Origin: Penium margaritaceum
Taxonomy: Eukaryota > Streptophyta > Zygnematophyceae > Desmidiales > Peniaceae
Length of the DNA stretch: 64,000 nt
Assembly (NCBI GenBank): GCA_023375785.1
Contig: SZWC01000805.1
Coordinates: 282,217-346,216 of the forward strand
Direction: 5' to 3'
The notes under the pieces were generated by a model. That model was not told where the DNA came from. It saw nothing but the letters and a program-made list of their open reading frames with translations, and ran no database searches. This document shows positions 1 through 10,930 of the stretch, piece by piece (the stretch's first letter is position 1; every line of letters starts with the position of its first letter). The position numbers and the translations under genes are program-made.

Positions 1-1464
1 GGCTGAGGGCGATGATATGTATTGTTGACAAGGCAATGACAGCAGGAGTAAGGTGATGATGCAGCGATGAGGATGATGGAGGAGCGACAGCAGGCAACGA
101 ATGGGACAAAGCAAGGAAGGTGGTGGTAGTGGGCGTGTTCGAGGCAACCACTTCCCTAGTTGTAAAGAGAGTGACGGCTTGTTCTAGAGTTGGCCCGAGA
201 CCGACGGGCAGGTAGACTGGTGGTGTCGGATATCTTGACAGTAGGAGGAAGTCAGACGCAGCTGGGCAGGTTGTGAGGTAGGCAGTGATGCCGGTCCATG
301 GATCAGGAGAGTGACGGCTTGTTCCTTAGTTGGCCCGAGACCGACGGGCAATACGACTGGCGGTGTCCAATGTCCTGGTGCTTGAAGGTTGAATGCTGGC
401 TGATGATGACCAAGGGCGGCGTGAGTGGGTGGCTTGAGGCAATGAACATGACAGAGTTGCCGTAGACACGGTGGATGAAGAAGATGATGCTGAGAAATGG
501 GATGAGGAAAGTGGAAGCGTTTGCAAAAGCTCAGATGATGGGGAGCGACAGATAGCGAGAGGTGGGACTTTTCCAGGAACATGACGACAGATGGCGGCAG
601 GAGAGCTGCAGGCGGCTGTTGCTAACGACGAGTCACAAATTGTCAGCCGTAGGCGCGGGATGGGCACGTGGCCTTCTCAGGGTGACATGAAGTTTTCTTT
701 AGCGTGAGGAGCATTTCAAGCCGTGCTGCTGAATCAGCTGCTGGTGGAGCATGGAGACGCAAAGTGGCGGTGGCAGTGGTGGACGAATGCAAATAAGAGA
801 GGTAAGGCGATGACAGCTGCAAAGCGATGAGTGGGTCACGGGGCACCAGGTGAGGTTGCCTGACGCTTTGATACCATTTCAGATTAATGCAAGCATGAGA
901 ACGGCAATAGCAAAAGCAAGCAGAAGCAACAAAACATGCACAACTGCGTCGGCATGATGACGAACGCAGAAAGGCATCAGTGACTCCGTGTAGTTATTCG
1001 TAGAACTTAATGGAGGTCGTGGTGCCGAGAACGCAAGACAGAGAGAAGTTAGTGAGAGAGAGCAAGAAAGAGGTAAGCGATGGGTCGGCAGGTGCTTGGG
1101 CAAAGAGTAACGGAGCAAAGAGCTCCAAGATGGGGTGGTTGGAAAAGGCAGAATGGGCAAGGTGCGAGCAGAGCAAAGACACCGCGGCAAAGCCGCGAGA
1201 CCGAGGGAGACTTGGATGCAAAGAAATGTTCTGTTTAGCTTGGGGGAATGAACATCCTTGGTATAAAAAGGCAAAACAGGACAAAGTAACAAAGCAACGG
1301 CTTCTTTCCGCTAGGAGGACGTGGTTGACAGATATGACCTTATGAGGGGATGCTTTGATCTTTTGTTCTTCACCCGATGTCTTGGTCGAGAGCCGCTGGT
1401 CAAGTTGGTCTGATCCAGGACCTGACCCTTTATTGAGACGTCTTATTGGTGTGTTTTACCAACA
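1..1464 (-). mobile_element. LARD-like LTR element S1, 5' part (family S)
   Basis: This is a minus-strand LTR retrotransposon fossil running off the left edge. Its 5' LTR is 877-1,464 (588 bases), beginning TGTTGG on the minus strand. Next to it at 864-876 is a degenerate initiator-tRNA-Met primer site (TGGTATCAAAGC on the minus strand). The LTR shares its core with the LTRs of S2 to S5, including the segment before GAAGCCGTT and the 'CAAGGATGTTCATTCCC' block. The internal part (1-863) has no gag, protease, integrase or RT that I can recognise, so the element looks non-autonomous. It is inserted into element M, whose internal sequence resumes at 1,465. The 3' LTR is outside the window. Confidence 0.8.
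167..385 (-). repeat. Two-unit tandem module of family S (S1 copy)
   Basis: Two units of about 80 bases, starting near 168 and 307 and spaced about 139 bases apart, share a GAGTGACGGCTTGTTC ... GGCCCGAGACCGACGGGCA core. Read on the minus strand, one frame gives peptides of the type TPPVVLPVGLGPTKEQAVTL. The same module recurs in S2, S3 and S4. Its function is unknown; it may be coding or a cis-acting RNA motif. Confidence 0.75.
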
Positions 1465-2990
1465 GGGACCACTGCGGAAGATCAGGTGGTACACAGAGTG
1501 CAGGAGGAGCTGGGAAACTAATAGGTGGAGATAGAAGGAAGAAACCGAGGTCGGATTGGGATGAGAAAGAGATGTGTGTGGGTGGAACAGGGGGACGGAC
1601 CAGGTCCTTGATGAGAGATAGATATGAGAAGGAGATGAGGACAGGAGAAGAGCAGAGAGAGGCAAGCAATAGAAGTTCCTCCAATGCACGTACACTTCTG
1701 CTATGCAGAAAGGTTAGATGAGTAGTTGGAGGAGAGGAGAAAAAGAGCTAAGAGCACAGTGCATGCTGATGATGATCATGGAGACAGCAAGGTGTGTGGT
1801 CTAGGTGATGGAGGAGATAGAGTGAACACACAAGGGATTTCCATGAATGGGTGCGGTTGTGGCCACGCGGTGTGCTGGTGTGGCAGATCCTCGGAGCTTT
1901 GATGCGCTCCTGCTGGTTCGAGGTTTGGATGAGGAAGGAGATCAGGAGGTTCGGCCTTGGTGGTGGTGCCGTATGGAGTTCTTGTAGGTGGTGGTCGTGG
2001 TGGTCGAGGCGGAAAGTCAGGAGGGGCGGAGCAGAATGGTAGTGGAGAAGAGCAGAGGAGAGAAGGCAGCTTTGGGAGTGACGTAAGAGTACTTTATGTT
2101 GATGAAGGCCCAGTTGAGTTGTCGAGTGGAAGAGGGGCTGATAGCCACAACTCATTAAGCGGGGACGAGTCCAAGGAGTCGGAGGTGGCCACGTCAGACT
2201 GGAGGTCAACCAGAAGGGCTGGAGATGCTGCAGGTGTGGAGGGAGCAGGTTGGGGGACAGGTTGCACGGTGAGAGAGAGAGAGGGTGAGGCACGATGCAC
2301 GACGGCAGAGAAGATTCCATGGGGATGGAGCTAGCAAAGATCATGGAGAACATGTTAGGAGGCAGAGGAGAGGGTGGTGCGAGTGGTGGGAGGGGGGCAC
2401 AAACAGCATAGAAGTCATGTAGCAAGCGGAAATCTGCTTCAGATGAGAGAGCCATGGCAAGGATGTGACAGGGTATCCGAGGGGAGATAGGGCCACGGAT
2501 GGTGAGAAGACTCACAAAGCCACTCGCAAGCAAGAGACGGTGGATCCAAAATGAACCTTGAAGTAGGACAAGCCACTCGGAGGGGGGGGGGGTTGGCAAG
2601 GGAAGAAGCCGATGCCAGAAGAGGTTACAGAGGGACTACCAAGCATCAGAAGCTCGACGGGTCTTGAGGCTCTAATGCGATGTTAGGATGATGAGAGAAG
2701 CCAAGAATGGAGCAAAAGCAATGTGACAGGCATCGATATTGTGCGGAGCAAAGTGGAAGTGAAGGGAATGAAAGCCGATGATGATTGATGCAACTGAAGC
2801 AAGAAAGAAAGAGTACAAGGTTGTTCCTACATACTAGCTATGCCTAGCCTAGATATAGGGGCAAGGAAGTCCACTGATGCTCGGCACTGTGAGCTGTGCT
2901 GCCGCAAACACTGTGCGTCTACTGCTATTGCTCGTAACTGCAGAGGCACATAGTGGCTCTACTCGGACCGTGGTCTTGAGTGATTGGTCC
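1465..2990 (-). mobile_element. LARD-like LTR element M, partial
   Basis: This is a minus-strand LTR element fragment that hosts S1. A worn primer-site-like sequence lies at 2,669-2,680 (TCGCATTAGAGC on the minus strand). It directly adjoins an LTR end reading CTAACA, so the LTR starts at 2,681 on the plus strand and runs right towards about 2,990, where Copia-P1 sequence takes over. The internal part is 1,465-2,668. An open frame of 283 codons at 1,748-2,599 is rich in Pro, Leu, His and Ser and shows no domain, so I do not call it a gene. The right boundary is uncertain. Confidence 0.5.
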
Positions 2991-3021
2991 TTGCATGTTA
3001 GCCACCAAGGATCCTCTCCCT

Positions 3022-3045
3022 CTTGGTTAGGGCGACCTAACCAAG
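3022..3045. other. Perfect 10-base-arm hairpin
   Basis: CTTGGTTAGG (3,022-3,031), loop GCGA, then CCTAACCAAG (3,036-3,045). The arms are perfectly complementary. It lies just before the first recognisable gag sequence of Copia-P1. Its role is unknown. Confidence 0.8.
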
Positions 3046-3049
3046 CATA

Positions 3050-4010
3050 TCCACCTCCAAGGTATCACACGTGTGTCAAGGGCTTATGAAAAGCTTGCAT
3101 GCGTACACCAATCAACAGCTCTTGCAAGTCACCTCTTCATCATTCAAAAACTGATTTCGATGAGGGTGAACGACAAAGAGTCAGATACGGAATTCCTATT
3201 GCAGTTGGAAGGACTGCTGGAGCAAGTGACCTAAATGAACCGGGAAACTGATACCAACATGCAGGCTATGATCCTCCTCATGGCGCTACCTGAAAACTAG
3301 GGTCCTCTAATCACCATCTTTGGCGGTTGGAAGGAGAACGATTTGACATATGAGGCAGTGTTCAAGTATGTGCGCAACAAGGCCATACGTTGCACCGGTA
3401 GTGAGGCCAACAATTTGGCCTATGCTGCACAGTACACTGGCCGTGGCAATAATGCCTCTTCTGGTCAGAGTGGCAACAAAAGTAGTGGCGGTGGAGGAAG
3501 AGGCAATGGTGGCAGTGGAAAGGGTTTAAAGCATCATGGGAAGTGCCATAACTGTGGCAAGCCTGGACATTGGGCATGGGAGTGCAGGACTCCCAAGAAG
3601 GAAGAGAGAGATCATGGTGGTAAGAACAAGGAAAAGGGAAAGGGTAAGAGGGAGTTGACAAACATGATGTATGAGAGCGTGCCGCGCACCAAGGGAGCGG
3701 CAATACTCAAGAGTGGAGCCTACAAGCTTGAATCTAGCACAAACCATCACTCTTCAAGGGAGAAGAATAGGTTCATCTCCATTTGGAACACTGAATGTCG
3801 CTTAAGGTGTACCAACGGCAGCCTTGTCCATGCACAAGGTGAGGGAGATAAGTTGATCAGGATCAACCTGAACGGTGTTGAAAAGGACTTGAATCTAGAG
3901 AATGTCTTTAATGGCAAACCTCTTGTCGGTATCTCAAATCACAAACCACCACATGACGGCCGTATTCGCAGAGGAGGAGGCCTTGATTGTGAAGAACAAG
4001 GAGATTGAGA
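3050..4010 (+). pseudogene. Copia-P1 gag and protease remains
   Basis: These are fossil gag remains. A UBN2-like gag helix region is followed by a Gly/Ser-rich linker, a CCHC zinc knuckle and a basic Lys/Glu-rich tail. A stretch resembling the spacer and protease of copia polyproteins comes last. The same gag is found in Copia-P3 (minus, about 44,000-44,880) and Copia-P4 (63,538-63,935). It is broken in several places. Confidence 0.8.
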
Positions 4011-7000
4011 TGTCTTGTCCCAAGGAGAGTCTTGTCGCACACGTCCCAGTAGTTGATGGGCTCTATGTGCTGCAGACCACATTCCTGGAGAGTACAAATG
4101 AGGGATATGCAGCTGTTGAAGAGCCCAAGTCTCCAAAGCCTGATATTGCACCAAAGGCCGTCACCATGGAGGCTAGCTCCACCAAAGACAGAGATGCTGA
4201 GCTATGGCACAAGCGCTTTGGCCATGTGGGTGACAGCACACTACAAGCTATGCACCAGCATGAAGTGGTTCAGAGGATGGAAGGATGCAAGGCCAAGGAT
4301 GAGGGAAAGTGCAAGAAGTTATGTGAGCCATGCCTCCAAGGCAAGGCAAAGAGAAAACCATTTGAGCGCAATGGACAACATGCGGCACATATCTTGGACT
4401 TGATTCCCTCTGATGTGTGTGGACCATTTTGTACCCCTTCAAACGGGCGGGGAACAGGTATATCCCTACTTTCATCGGTGACCAAAGTCGCAAGATGTGG
4501 ATCTACTTCCTCAAGGCAGAGGGAGGGGTGAAGGAGAAGCTGCATGGGTTTGTCACCTGCTAGAGCAAAAACCAAGAAGGTCAAGGCAATGTGCACGGAG
4601 AGTAGTGGTGAGTAGAAGGCATGTAGGCTAGTTGTTTCAACACAGCATTAACCACTAGACCACCATACATTACATCCTCCAGAGCAATGGCGTTGCTGAG
4701 AGGATGAACCAGACTATCCTTGGCATAACACAAAGTATGCTCTTTGACTCTAAACTCCCGCTTTGCTTTTGAGCTGTATCTGCAAGAATTGCTTCCTATC
4801 TTGTGAAACTCACTCTAGCAGCCACGCTAAGAAGACGTGGCAAGAAGCGACAAGAGAAGTAGTTGAGGATACCACAAGAGGATTGATCATGGAAGAGGCA
4901 TGACACCTCACAACTCAGGGTTGTGGGCTGCACCGCTTGTGCAAAGATCAAAGTAGGAGAAGGAAGTGGCAAGTATGATGCACATACTTGTAAGTGTGTA
5001 ATCGTTGGATGGAACACTACACACAAGGTGTACAGGCTGTGGCAGCAAGCGGCTGGAAAGATCATCAGGAGCTAAGACGTAGAGTTCAATGAAAGGACGC
5101 TCGGCAAGGGAGCGCCGCTGGATCTTGTCCATGCTCTCGAATTAAGAGAGTGGGTTGTGTTGCTTGAGTGAGGTGGTCAGACACCTGAGAACTGGGAGAT
5201 TGTGCCAGTAAAGCACAATGATGGTGTGGGAGGGAGAGTGGATGTGCAGGCTCACACGCCAACAGACTCCGAAAGCAAGTCCAAGGCATCCGAGGCCTTT
5301 GAGTTGTACTATGAGGCCGGTTGTTCTTCCTCAAACAACGGATCATTAACAGCGGAAGAGCAACAAAAGCAGCTGAGCCATGAAACACCACCAGCTATAC
5401 TCCGGCACAGTTGCGCCAAAAGAAACCTCCGCTTAAGTATGACACTAAGAGTGCAAAATGGACCAGAATCACCTGTTCATGCTTGGCTTAGGGAGAGCTT
5501 GTGAACGTAGCAGATGCTATGATTATGCCAGGTGTGGCCAAGTGGAAGGAGGTAATAGATAGCAAAGTTGCACCTATTAAATAGAACGGAACATGGGTTA
5601 TGGTGGAAAGGCCCCCAAACACCCACGTGGTGGGGTCAAAGTGGGTACATTGAAAAACGTTCAAGCATGATGGTACTATTCACAAGTACAAGGCAAGAGT
5701 TGTGGCAAAGGGGATTTCCCAGTGTGGAGGCTCAGTATATGAGGAGACCTTTTCGCCCGTTGTCACCTTTCTCTCCTTCAGAACCATGTTGGGTATTGCT
5801 GTTGTAAAACATCAAGAAGCCCACTACATGGACGTTAAGACAGCTTTCCTCCATGGGAAACTTAACAACAAAGTATTGAAGGAAGTGCCCAAGGGAGTGA
5901 AAGCTCCAAAGGGCAAAGTTTGCAAACTGGTGAAAGCACTCTATTGCCTGAAACAGGCCCCAAGGATGTGGTACAAGGAGATTGACGATTTCGTAGCTGG
6001 GCTCACCTTCACGCCCTACCAGAATGATCCTAGTGTCTATGTGCAAGAGGATGAGCAAGGCTTGATGCTGGTTTCACGGTACGTGGATGACCTGATCATC
6101 TGCTTGTTGTTAGTTGAGCTGTGAAACAAGCTGAAGAGAGATATGAGCAACAGGTTTAGGATGAAGGACATGGATCCTCTCGAGTTCTACATCAAGGGAG
6201 CCGTCCACAGCAATCGAGCATCAGGGACCATCAAACTAAACCAGACCAAGTACATAATGGAGGTCTTCAAGTGTTACAACATAGAGGACCGCAAGCCCAT
6301 CAGCACACCCATGACAACAAACATCAAGCTCTCCTCCTCCATGAGACCTTGCATGGAAGGAGAACGGTGTGAGATGGAAAACATTCCCTACCAGGCTAAT
6401 GTTGGCAGCCTCATGTATGCCATGGTTGGAACACGCCCTGATCATTGCTACGTTGTGGGACAAATGAGAATGTTTGTGGCCAATCCAAGGGCACAACACT
6501 GGCAAGCAACTAAGCGCATCATGCGCTATCTACAAAAGACATGACACATGGGAATCCAGTTTGGAGGCCAAGAGGGATCTGACTTGCTGTGGCTTGTGTG
6601 CGTTATGGATGCCAACTTGAAGGAATAATCGATGACACAACGTCCACCTCAGGTGTTGTGTGCCTCTTGAACGGTGATGCGGTCTCTTGGACAAGCAAAA
6701 AGCAAGATTATGCCTCCCTCTCTACCACTAAGGCAGAGTACATCACTCTATCAAAACAGGTAAGGAGATCTTATGGCTATGCAATTTCTTGCTAAGATGA
6801 AAATACCACAGACGGAAGCAACGGAGGTATACCCCGACAACAAGAGTTCCATAAGAATGGCATAGGATGGCGTTATCTCCCGACGGACCAAGCATATCAA
6901 CTTCAGGTACCACTACTCACGCGACCTGGTCCCAAATGACATTGTGGACATGGAATACATGGAGACCAAGAAGATGCTCGCAGATTGCATGACCAAGGCA

Positions 7001-7080
7001 CTTGAAAGTGAGTTGCATTCTACAGGTACCTGAGGCATCTGTATGGTCAACGAAGCCGATGAAGACGAAGGCCAAAGTAT
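4010..7080 (+). pseudogene. Copia-P1 integrase, RT and RNase H remains
   Basis: This is a pol fossil. It shows the gag-pre-integrase/zinc-binding segment (His, His, Cys, Cys pattern from 4,203, ending CEPCLQGKAKRKPFE) and then the integrase core. The RT has MDVKTAFLHG near 5,829, a copia-typical LYCLKQAPRMWY box near 5,941, and YVDD. After it come the RT thumb/connection and RNase H with STSG and AEYITL motifs (about 6,640-6,760). The order integrase before RT is diagnostic of Ty1/copia. It is not intact. Confidence 0.85.
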
Positions 7081-7132
7081 CTCGAGAGAGGACATGTCTC
7101 ACAGCAAATGGAAAGAGATGCTAGAGAGAGTT

Positions 7133-7901
7133 TGGTGACCTGATATGCCCCTTGCCCATACCTAACACTTGGACCTGCACAGGACGGACTAGGCATGCAG
7201 CGCTCCCTTGGGGTAAGTCCGCTAAGTCTGGTCTAGATAGACAAGGCATGCTTTGCTCCTTTAGATCAAGTCCCCTTGGTCTAAACTGGATAGTATAGCC
7301 AGTAAACAGTACCTAGGACAACTCATTGTGGCTTAGACATTGCAGAGTTAGTCTCTGGAGCAAGAGGTCACTGTGTCAAATCCTAGCCCAGTGACATATC
7401 TTCTTTGTGACCAAAAGGAGGACAAGAAGGTTCAAATAGACATCTTAGAACATTCCAAGGTCCTGCATGGTGGCTGGCGGCACCTGGCAGTCACAAAGAG
7501 CGTCATATAGACAGGAGGATGATGCAATCTAGATTGGCCCCAAACTGGCTCATCCAAGAGCCACTGTGCGCATATGCTAGAGGCTGGCTCCACGACAATA
7601 AGTACCTATCAATTGCATGTGATTGATTACAGTTCTTGTCTTTGAGTCTCCTCACATAGTTTTCTACTAGAGGCGGACACTAAAGAAGCATTGGTTGGTC
7701 TAAGCTCCAGGTTTTACCTCATTGTGCAAAAGTAACCAGGTGCTAAGGATAGAGTGCCAAAAAGTGATTCCTATTAACTGCTTAGTCTGGAATAGTGATT
7801 TTGAAGGTGTCATCTCCTCCTGTTTGTAATAGTAGGAGCGGACGACAAATGCCATTGTGACGTCCTTGTTTTACAGTCCATTAACTCAGGCCGGTTGACA
7901 G
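7133..7901 (+). repeat. Copia-P1 3' LTR
   Basis: 769 bases, starting TGGTGACC and ending GGTTGACA. It aligns along its length with the solo LTR 39,257-39,975, the 5' LTR of Copia-P3 (46,184-46,950) and the split 5' LTR of Copia-P4. Upstream is a purine-rich tract (GAAAGAGATG...AGAGAGAG). Confidence 0.85.
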
Positions 7902-8049
7902 AAAATACGCTATCTTCACCTAAGTCAAATGGCGTGGCAGTGCGGTTGAGCTAGACACTACCGAACATGATACAGACCATGTTGGTGGATGTAAAATTGC
8001 TGCGAAGCTTTTGAGCAAAAGCTGTACATACGGCGAGCTACATCAACAT

Positions 8050-10375
8050 CACTCCTACACTAGTAGTGAAGGGAAAGAGTGGCTAGAAGCCGCCGTAGGA
8101 GGTTTGGAGTGGACGCAAGACAAATGTGGCACACCTCAAAGTTTTTAGGTGCAAGGCTAATGCGATGGTGTAGGGTGGACAGAGGCACGACAGCAAGCTG
8201 GAGCCACGGGCAAAGTCATATCTCTCCCTTGGCTATGAGAGCGTGTATAGGGCGTACAGGCTCTACGACATGCGTAAGGAGGAGGTTATCCGCAGCTAAG
8301 ATGTCTAGTTGGATGAGCAGCAGAGCTACATAAGCAACAACGACGTGGACGTGGTGGACTCTCCAGAGATGGGGACTGGTTTAGCTCCTTGACTGCAAGG
8401 AGCTAGTGGACGTTGAGGTTGAGGACGCGGCATCTGAGCAAAACGGTGTACCAGCGATGGCAGCTGACGCACAGGACTCCGATCACAATCAAGCTCATAA
8501 GGAGATCCACGGAAAGGATCGGGCAGATGAGGTACCGAGGGTGCTAAGGCGTGTACTCCCAGCACAGTGTGCATTGGGTGTCAGTGGAAAATCCACTTGA
8601 TAAGCTTGTTGTTTGGGTGATGTTTTCTCAGAGCGAGAGAGATCTTTGGGGGAGTCATTTGGTCAGTTCATCGGAGCGTGCTGATTCAGAGAGATCGCAA
8701 AAGAGCGACAATGAACCACCAAAACTGTTGGTGGCTGCATCAACGGAGCTGACTACCATGCAAGAGGCACTTATATGGCCCAAAGGGGACAAGTGGCATG
8801 AAAAAATCAAATAAGAGCTGGCGTCCATCACAGAAAATGACATGTGAAAGCAGTTTGACAGGCCGAAAGAGGCCAAGATCATCGGCTCATAGTGGATATT
8901 AAAGACAATGTTCATAAAAGAAGGCGTGGTTGACAAATACAAGACGCGGCTGGTGGAAAAGGGATACGAATACCGTAAGGGCGCGCATAATGATTAGACG
9001 TTTCCTCCCGTTGCCAAGTTTACAAGCATCTGGATGATCCTTGCGATGGTGGCCGCGAACGACATGGAGCTCCACTAAATGGATGTAAAGATGGTGGCCG
9101 CAAACGATGATCCTTGCGATGGTGGCCGCGAACGACATGGAGCTCCACCAAATGGATGTAAAGATGGTGGCCGCGAACGTTGCCAAGTTTACAAGCATCC
9201 GGATGATCCTTGCGATGGTGGCCGCGAACGACATGGACCTCCTCAATGACATCATAGACAATAAGATCTACATGGAGGTGCCCAATAGTGTGGAAGCACC
9301 AAAGGGTGAGGCGTGAAAGCTGCGGAAGTCCTTGTACGGGCTAAAACAATCACCCAAATGCTGGTACCAACAGATGGACAGCTTCATGGCACAACTTGGC
9401 TTCAAGCGCTTTGAGTCAGATCAGAGCGTGTATGTGCGGGGGGATAAACAGCTCCATCCAATCATTGGACTCTACGTGGACGACCTGATTTTGTGCTGGA
9501 CGGATCTGCCAAGCCTACAACAACTGAAAGAGCAGCTGAGCACCAGATTCCACATGTTACACACGAGGGAGCTAGAGAACTACCTCGGAGGGTGTGTGCC
9601 CTTGAGTTGGGGCAGGTGAAATACGTGGCTAAGGTACTGAAGCGGTACGACATGGAGGACTATAAACCAGTTGGCAGTCCAGTCTCCACGACCTGTTAAC
9701 TAGGTGCGGCAATGGCGCCGTAAGAAAAAAGAAGAGTGGGAGGATATGACAGGGGTTCCCTACTAATCGGCGGTGGACAGCCTCATGTACGCCATGGTGG
9801 CAACTCGAGTGGACCTGGCCTACGCGATTGGCCAAGTGAGCAGGTACGTGGCCAGTATTGGGCCACTACACTGGCAGGTGGTCAAGCGCATCCTCAGCTA
9901 CCTGCAAGTGATGTGGCATGCACGCTTGAGGTTCAACGGCAAGGAGCATGCGGAACCCTTGCATCTAGACCGCTAAACTGACGCAGACTATACTAGCGAC
10001 GTGGACAGGCAAAAGTCCACATTCGGCTTCGCGTTCCTCCTCGCTGGTGCGGTCGTCTTGTGGTGCAGCATAAAGCAAGACTACGTTGCTATCTTGATAG
10101 TGGAAGCAGAGTACATCGCACTGGCCAAGGCGGTCAAGGAGGCTGTACGGCTTTGCGTGTTGCGGGGGAGTTGGGTGTGCCGTAGTAGGAGCCTACAGTG
10201 GTGCATGAGGACAACACCGGCTTAATTCTGCGGACCAACAACCCAACATAGCATAGGAGGACAAAGCACATTGATGTGCAGAATCACTACGCACCGAACA
10301 TGGTTAAAGAGGGGTAGGTGGTGCTGCAGCGCTGCAGCACGCAGAACATGCTTGCAGAATGCTTGACCAAAGCGT
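8050..10375 (+). pseudogene. Copia-Q1 pol remains (integrase end, RT, RNase H)
   Basis: This is a pol fossil with the copia domain order. The RT resembles Copia-P1 in motif layout but differs in sequence, so it is a separate lineage. The final segment carries the usual copia tail resembling a 'T K H I D V Q' stretch (about 10,255-10,290). It is not intact. Confidence 0.8.
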
Positions 10376-10504
10376 AACCAGTCGACCAGCACGCATTCAA
10401 CGTGGCTGGGCTTCGGATGACCAGCTATGATGGGCTGGAGGGTACATCAGAAGATGAGTGACAGGAAGTTGGAGCAGTGGGGATGGCAGGTACAAGGAGG
10501 ACAA

Positions 10505-10930
10505 TGTTCAAGATTTGCCCCTTTGCATTCATGCCCAAGTGTAGCACCGGGAGGCGCCGAGGAGCCGCAAGAGAGGACATTCCTCATTGTTAGATCTGGT
10601 GACTCTAGGATTACTCGGATCCTAAGATAAAGGATTGTCCCTGAAATTTGACAAGTCGCTTAATCCGGTGGAAGTTGTTTCATCAAAATCAGGCAAGTAA
10701 CAAGAGAGACATGTGCTTCCAAAGTTGGTGTGCATAGCGGCTCTTGGAGCTGGCCGCGGTTCAACTACTAGTGAATGTTTCACCGGAACATTTAACAAAA
10801 TGCCATATGGGGATTTTGCTCCAAGATTACTGCTCAGGCGTTTGGTGGATGATTCACCGGACTCAAGTAGTTCAGTTTTGTTACTAGGGGACTGGGCAGA
10901 AATCCAGGCTTGGAGTTCTAAACTCTAGTC
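10505..10930 (+). repeat. Copia-Q1 3' LTR, left part
   Basis: It starts TGTTCAAGATTTGCCCC. The shared blocks with the solo LTR at 44,883 include AAATTTGACAAGT near 10,645 and AATCCGGTGGAAGTTGTT near 10,662. It is truncated on the right by the next LTR. Confidence 0.8.

Larger units (their letters stand above)
3046..7901 (+). mobile_element. Copia-P1, Ty1/copia retrotransposon fossil
   Basis: This is a plus-strand copia element with domains in the usual copia order. Gag spans about 3,050-4,000, with a zinc knuckle (CHNCGKPGHWAWEC) near 3,546-3,590. Next come a worn protease region, the integrase zinc-binding region (LWHKRFGH near 4,203) and the integrase core. RT spans about 5,700-6,540, with the YVDD active-site box near 6,080. 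RNase H spans about 6,590-6,830, and the pol tail runs to 7,080. The 3' LTR is 7,133-7,901 (769 bases), preceded by a purine-rich tract. The 5' LTR is not seen at the left junction with element M. The element is broken, with many breaks spread over gag and pol, and is clearly old. The same LTR family appears at 39,257, 46,184 and in Copia-P4. Confidence 0.85.
7902..10930 (+). mobile_element. Copia-Q1, Ty1/copia retrotransposon fossil, 5' truncated
   Basis: A second copia lineage abuts the Copia-P1 LTR. The visible parts begin with the C-terminal integrase region (about 8,050-8,330). RT follows at about 8,750-9,700, with a YGLKQSPKCWYQQ box near 9,335 and YVDD near 9,475. RNase H comes next at about 9,770-10,190 (AEYIALAKAV near 10,108) and then the pol tail to about 10,375. 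A purine tract (AAGGAGGACAA) precedes the 3' LTR, which starts at 10,505 with TGTTCAAG. That LTR aligns with the complete solo LTR at 44,883-45,857 and is cut short at about 10,930 by a Copia-K LTR. The gag and 5' LTR are not seen. It is old and broken many times, and includes a short internal tandem duplication. Confidence 0.8.

Noticed and set aside
1748-2599. 283-codon open frame on the minus strand
   Set aside because: Low-complexity Pro/Leu/His/Ser composition, no domain, inside the interior of LARD element M, and overlapped by frames on the other strand.
7370-7400. B-box-like GTCAAATCC in Copia-P LTRs
   Set aside because: It recurs only because the LTR recurs; no A box or tRNA fold upstream.
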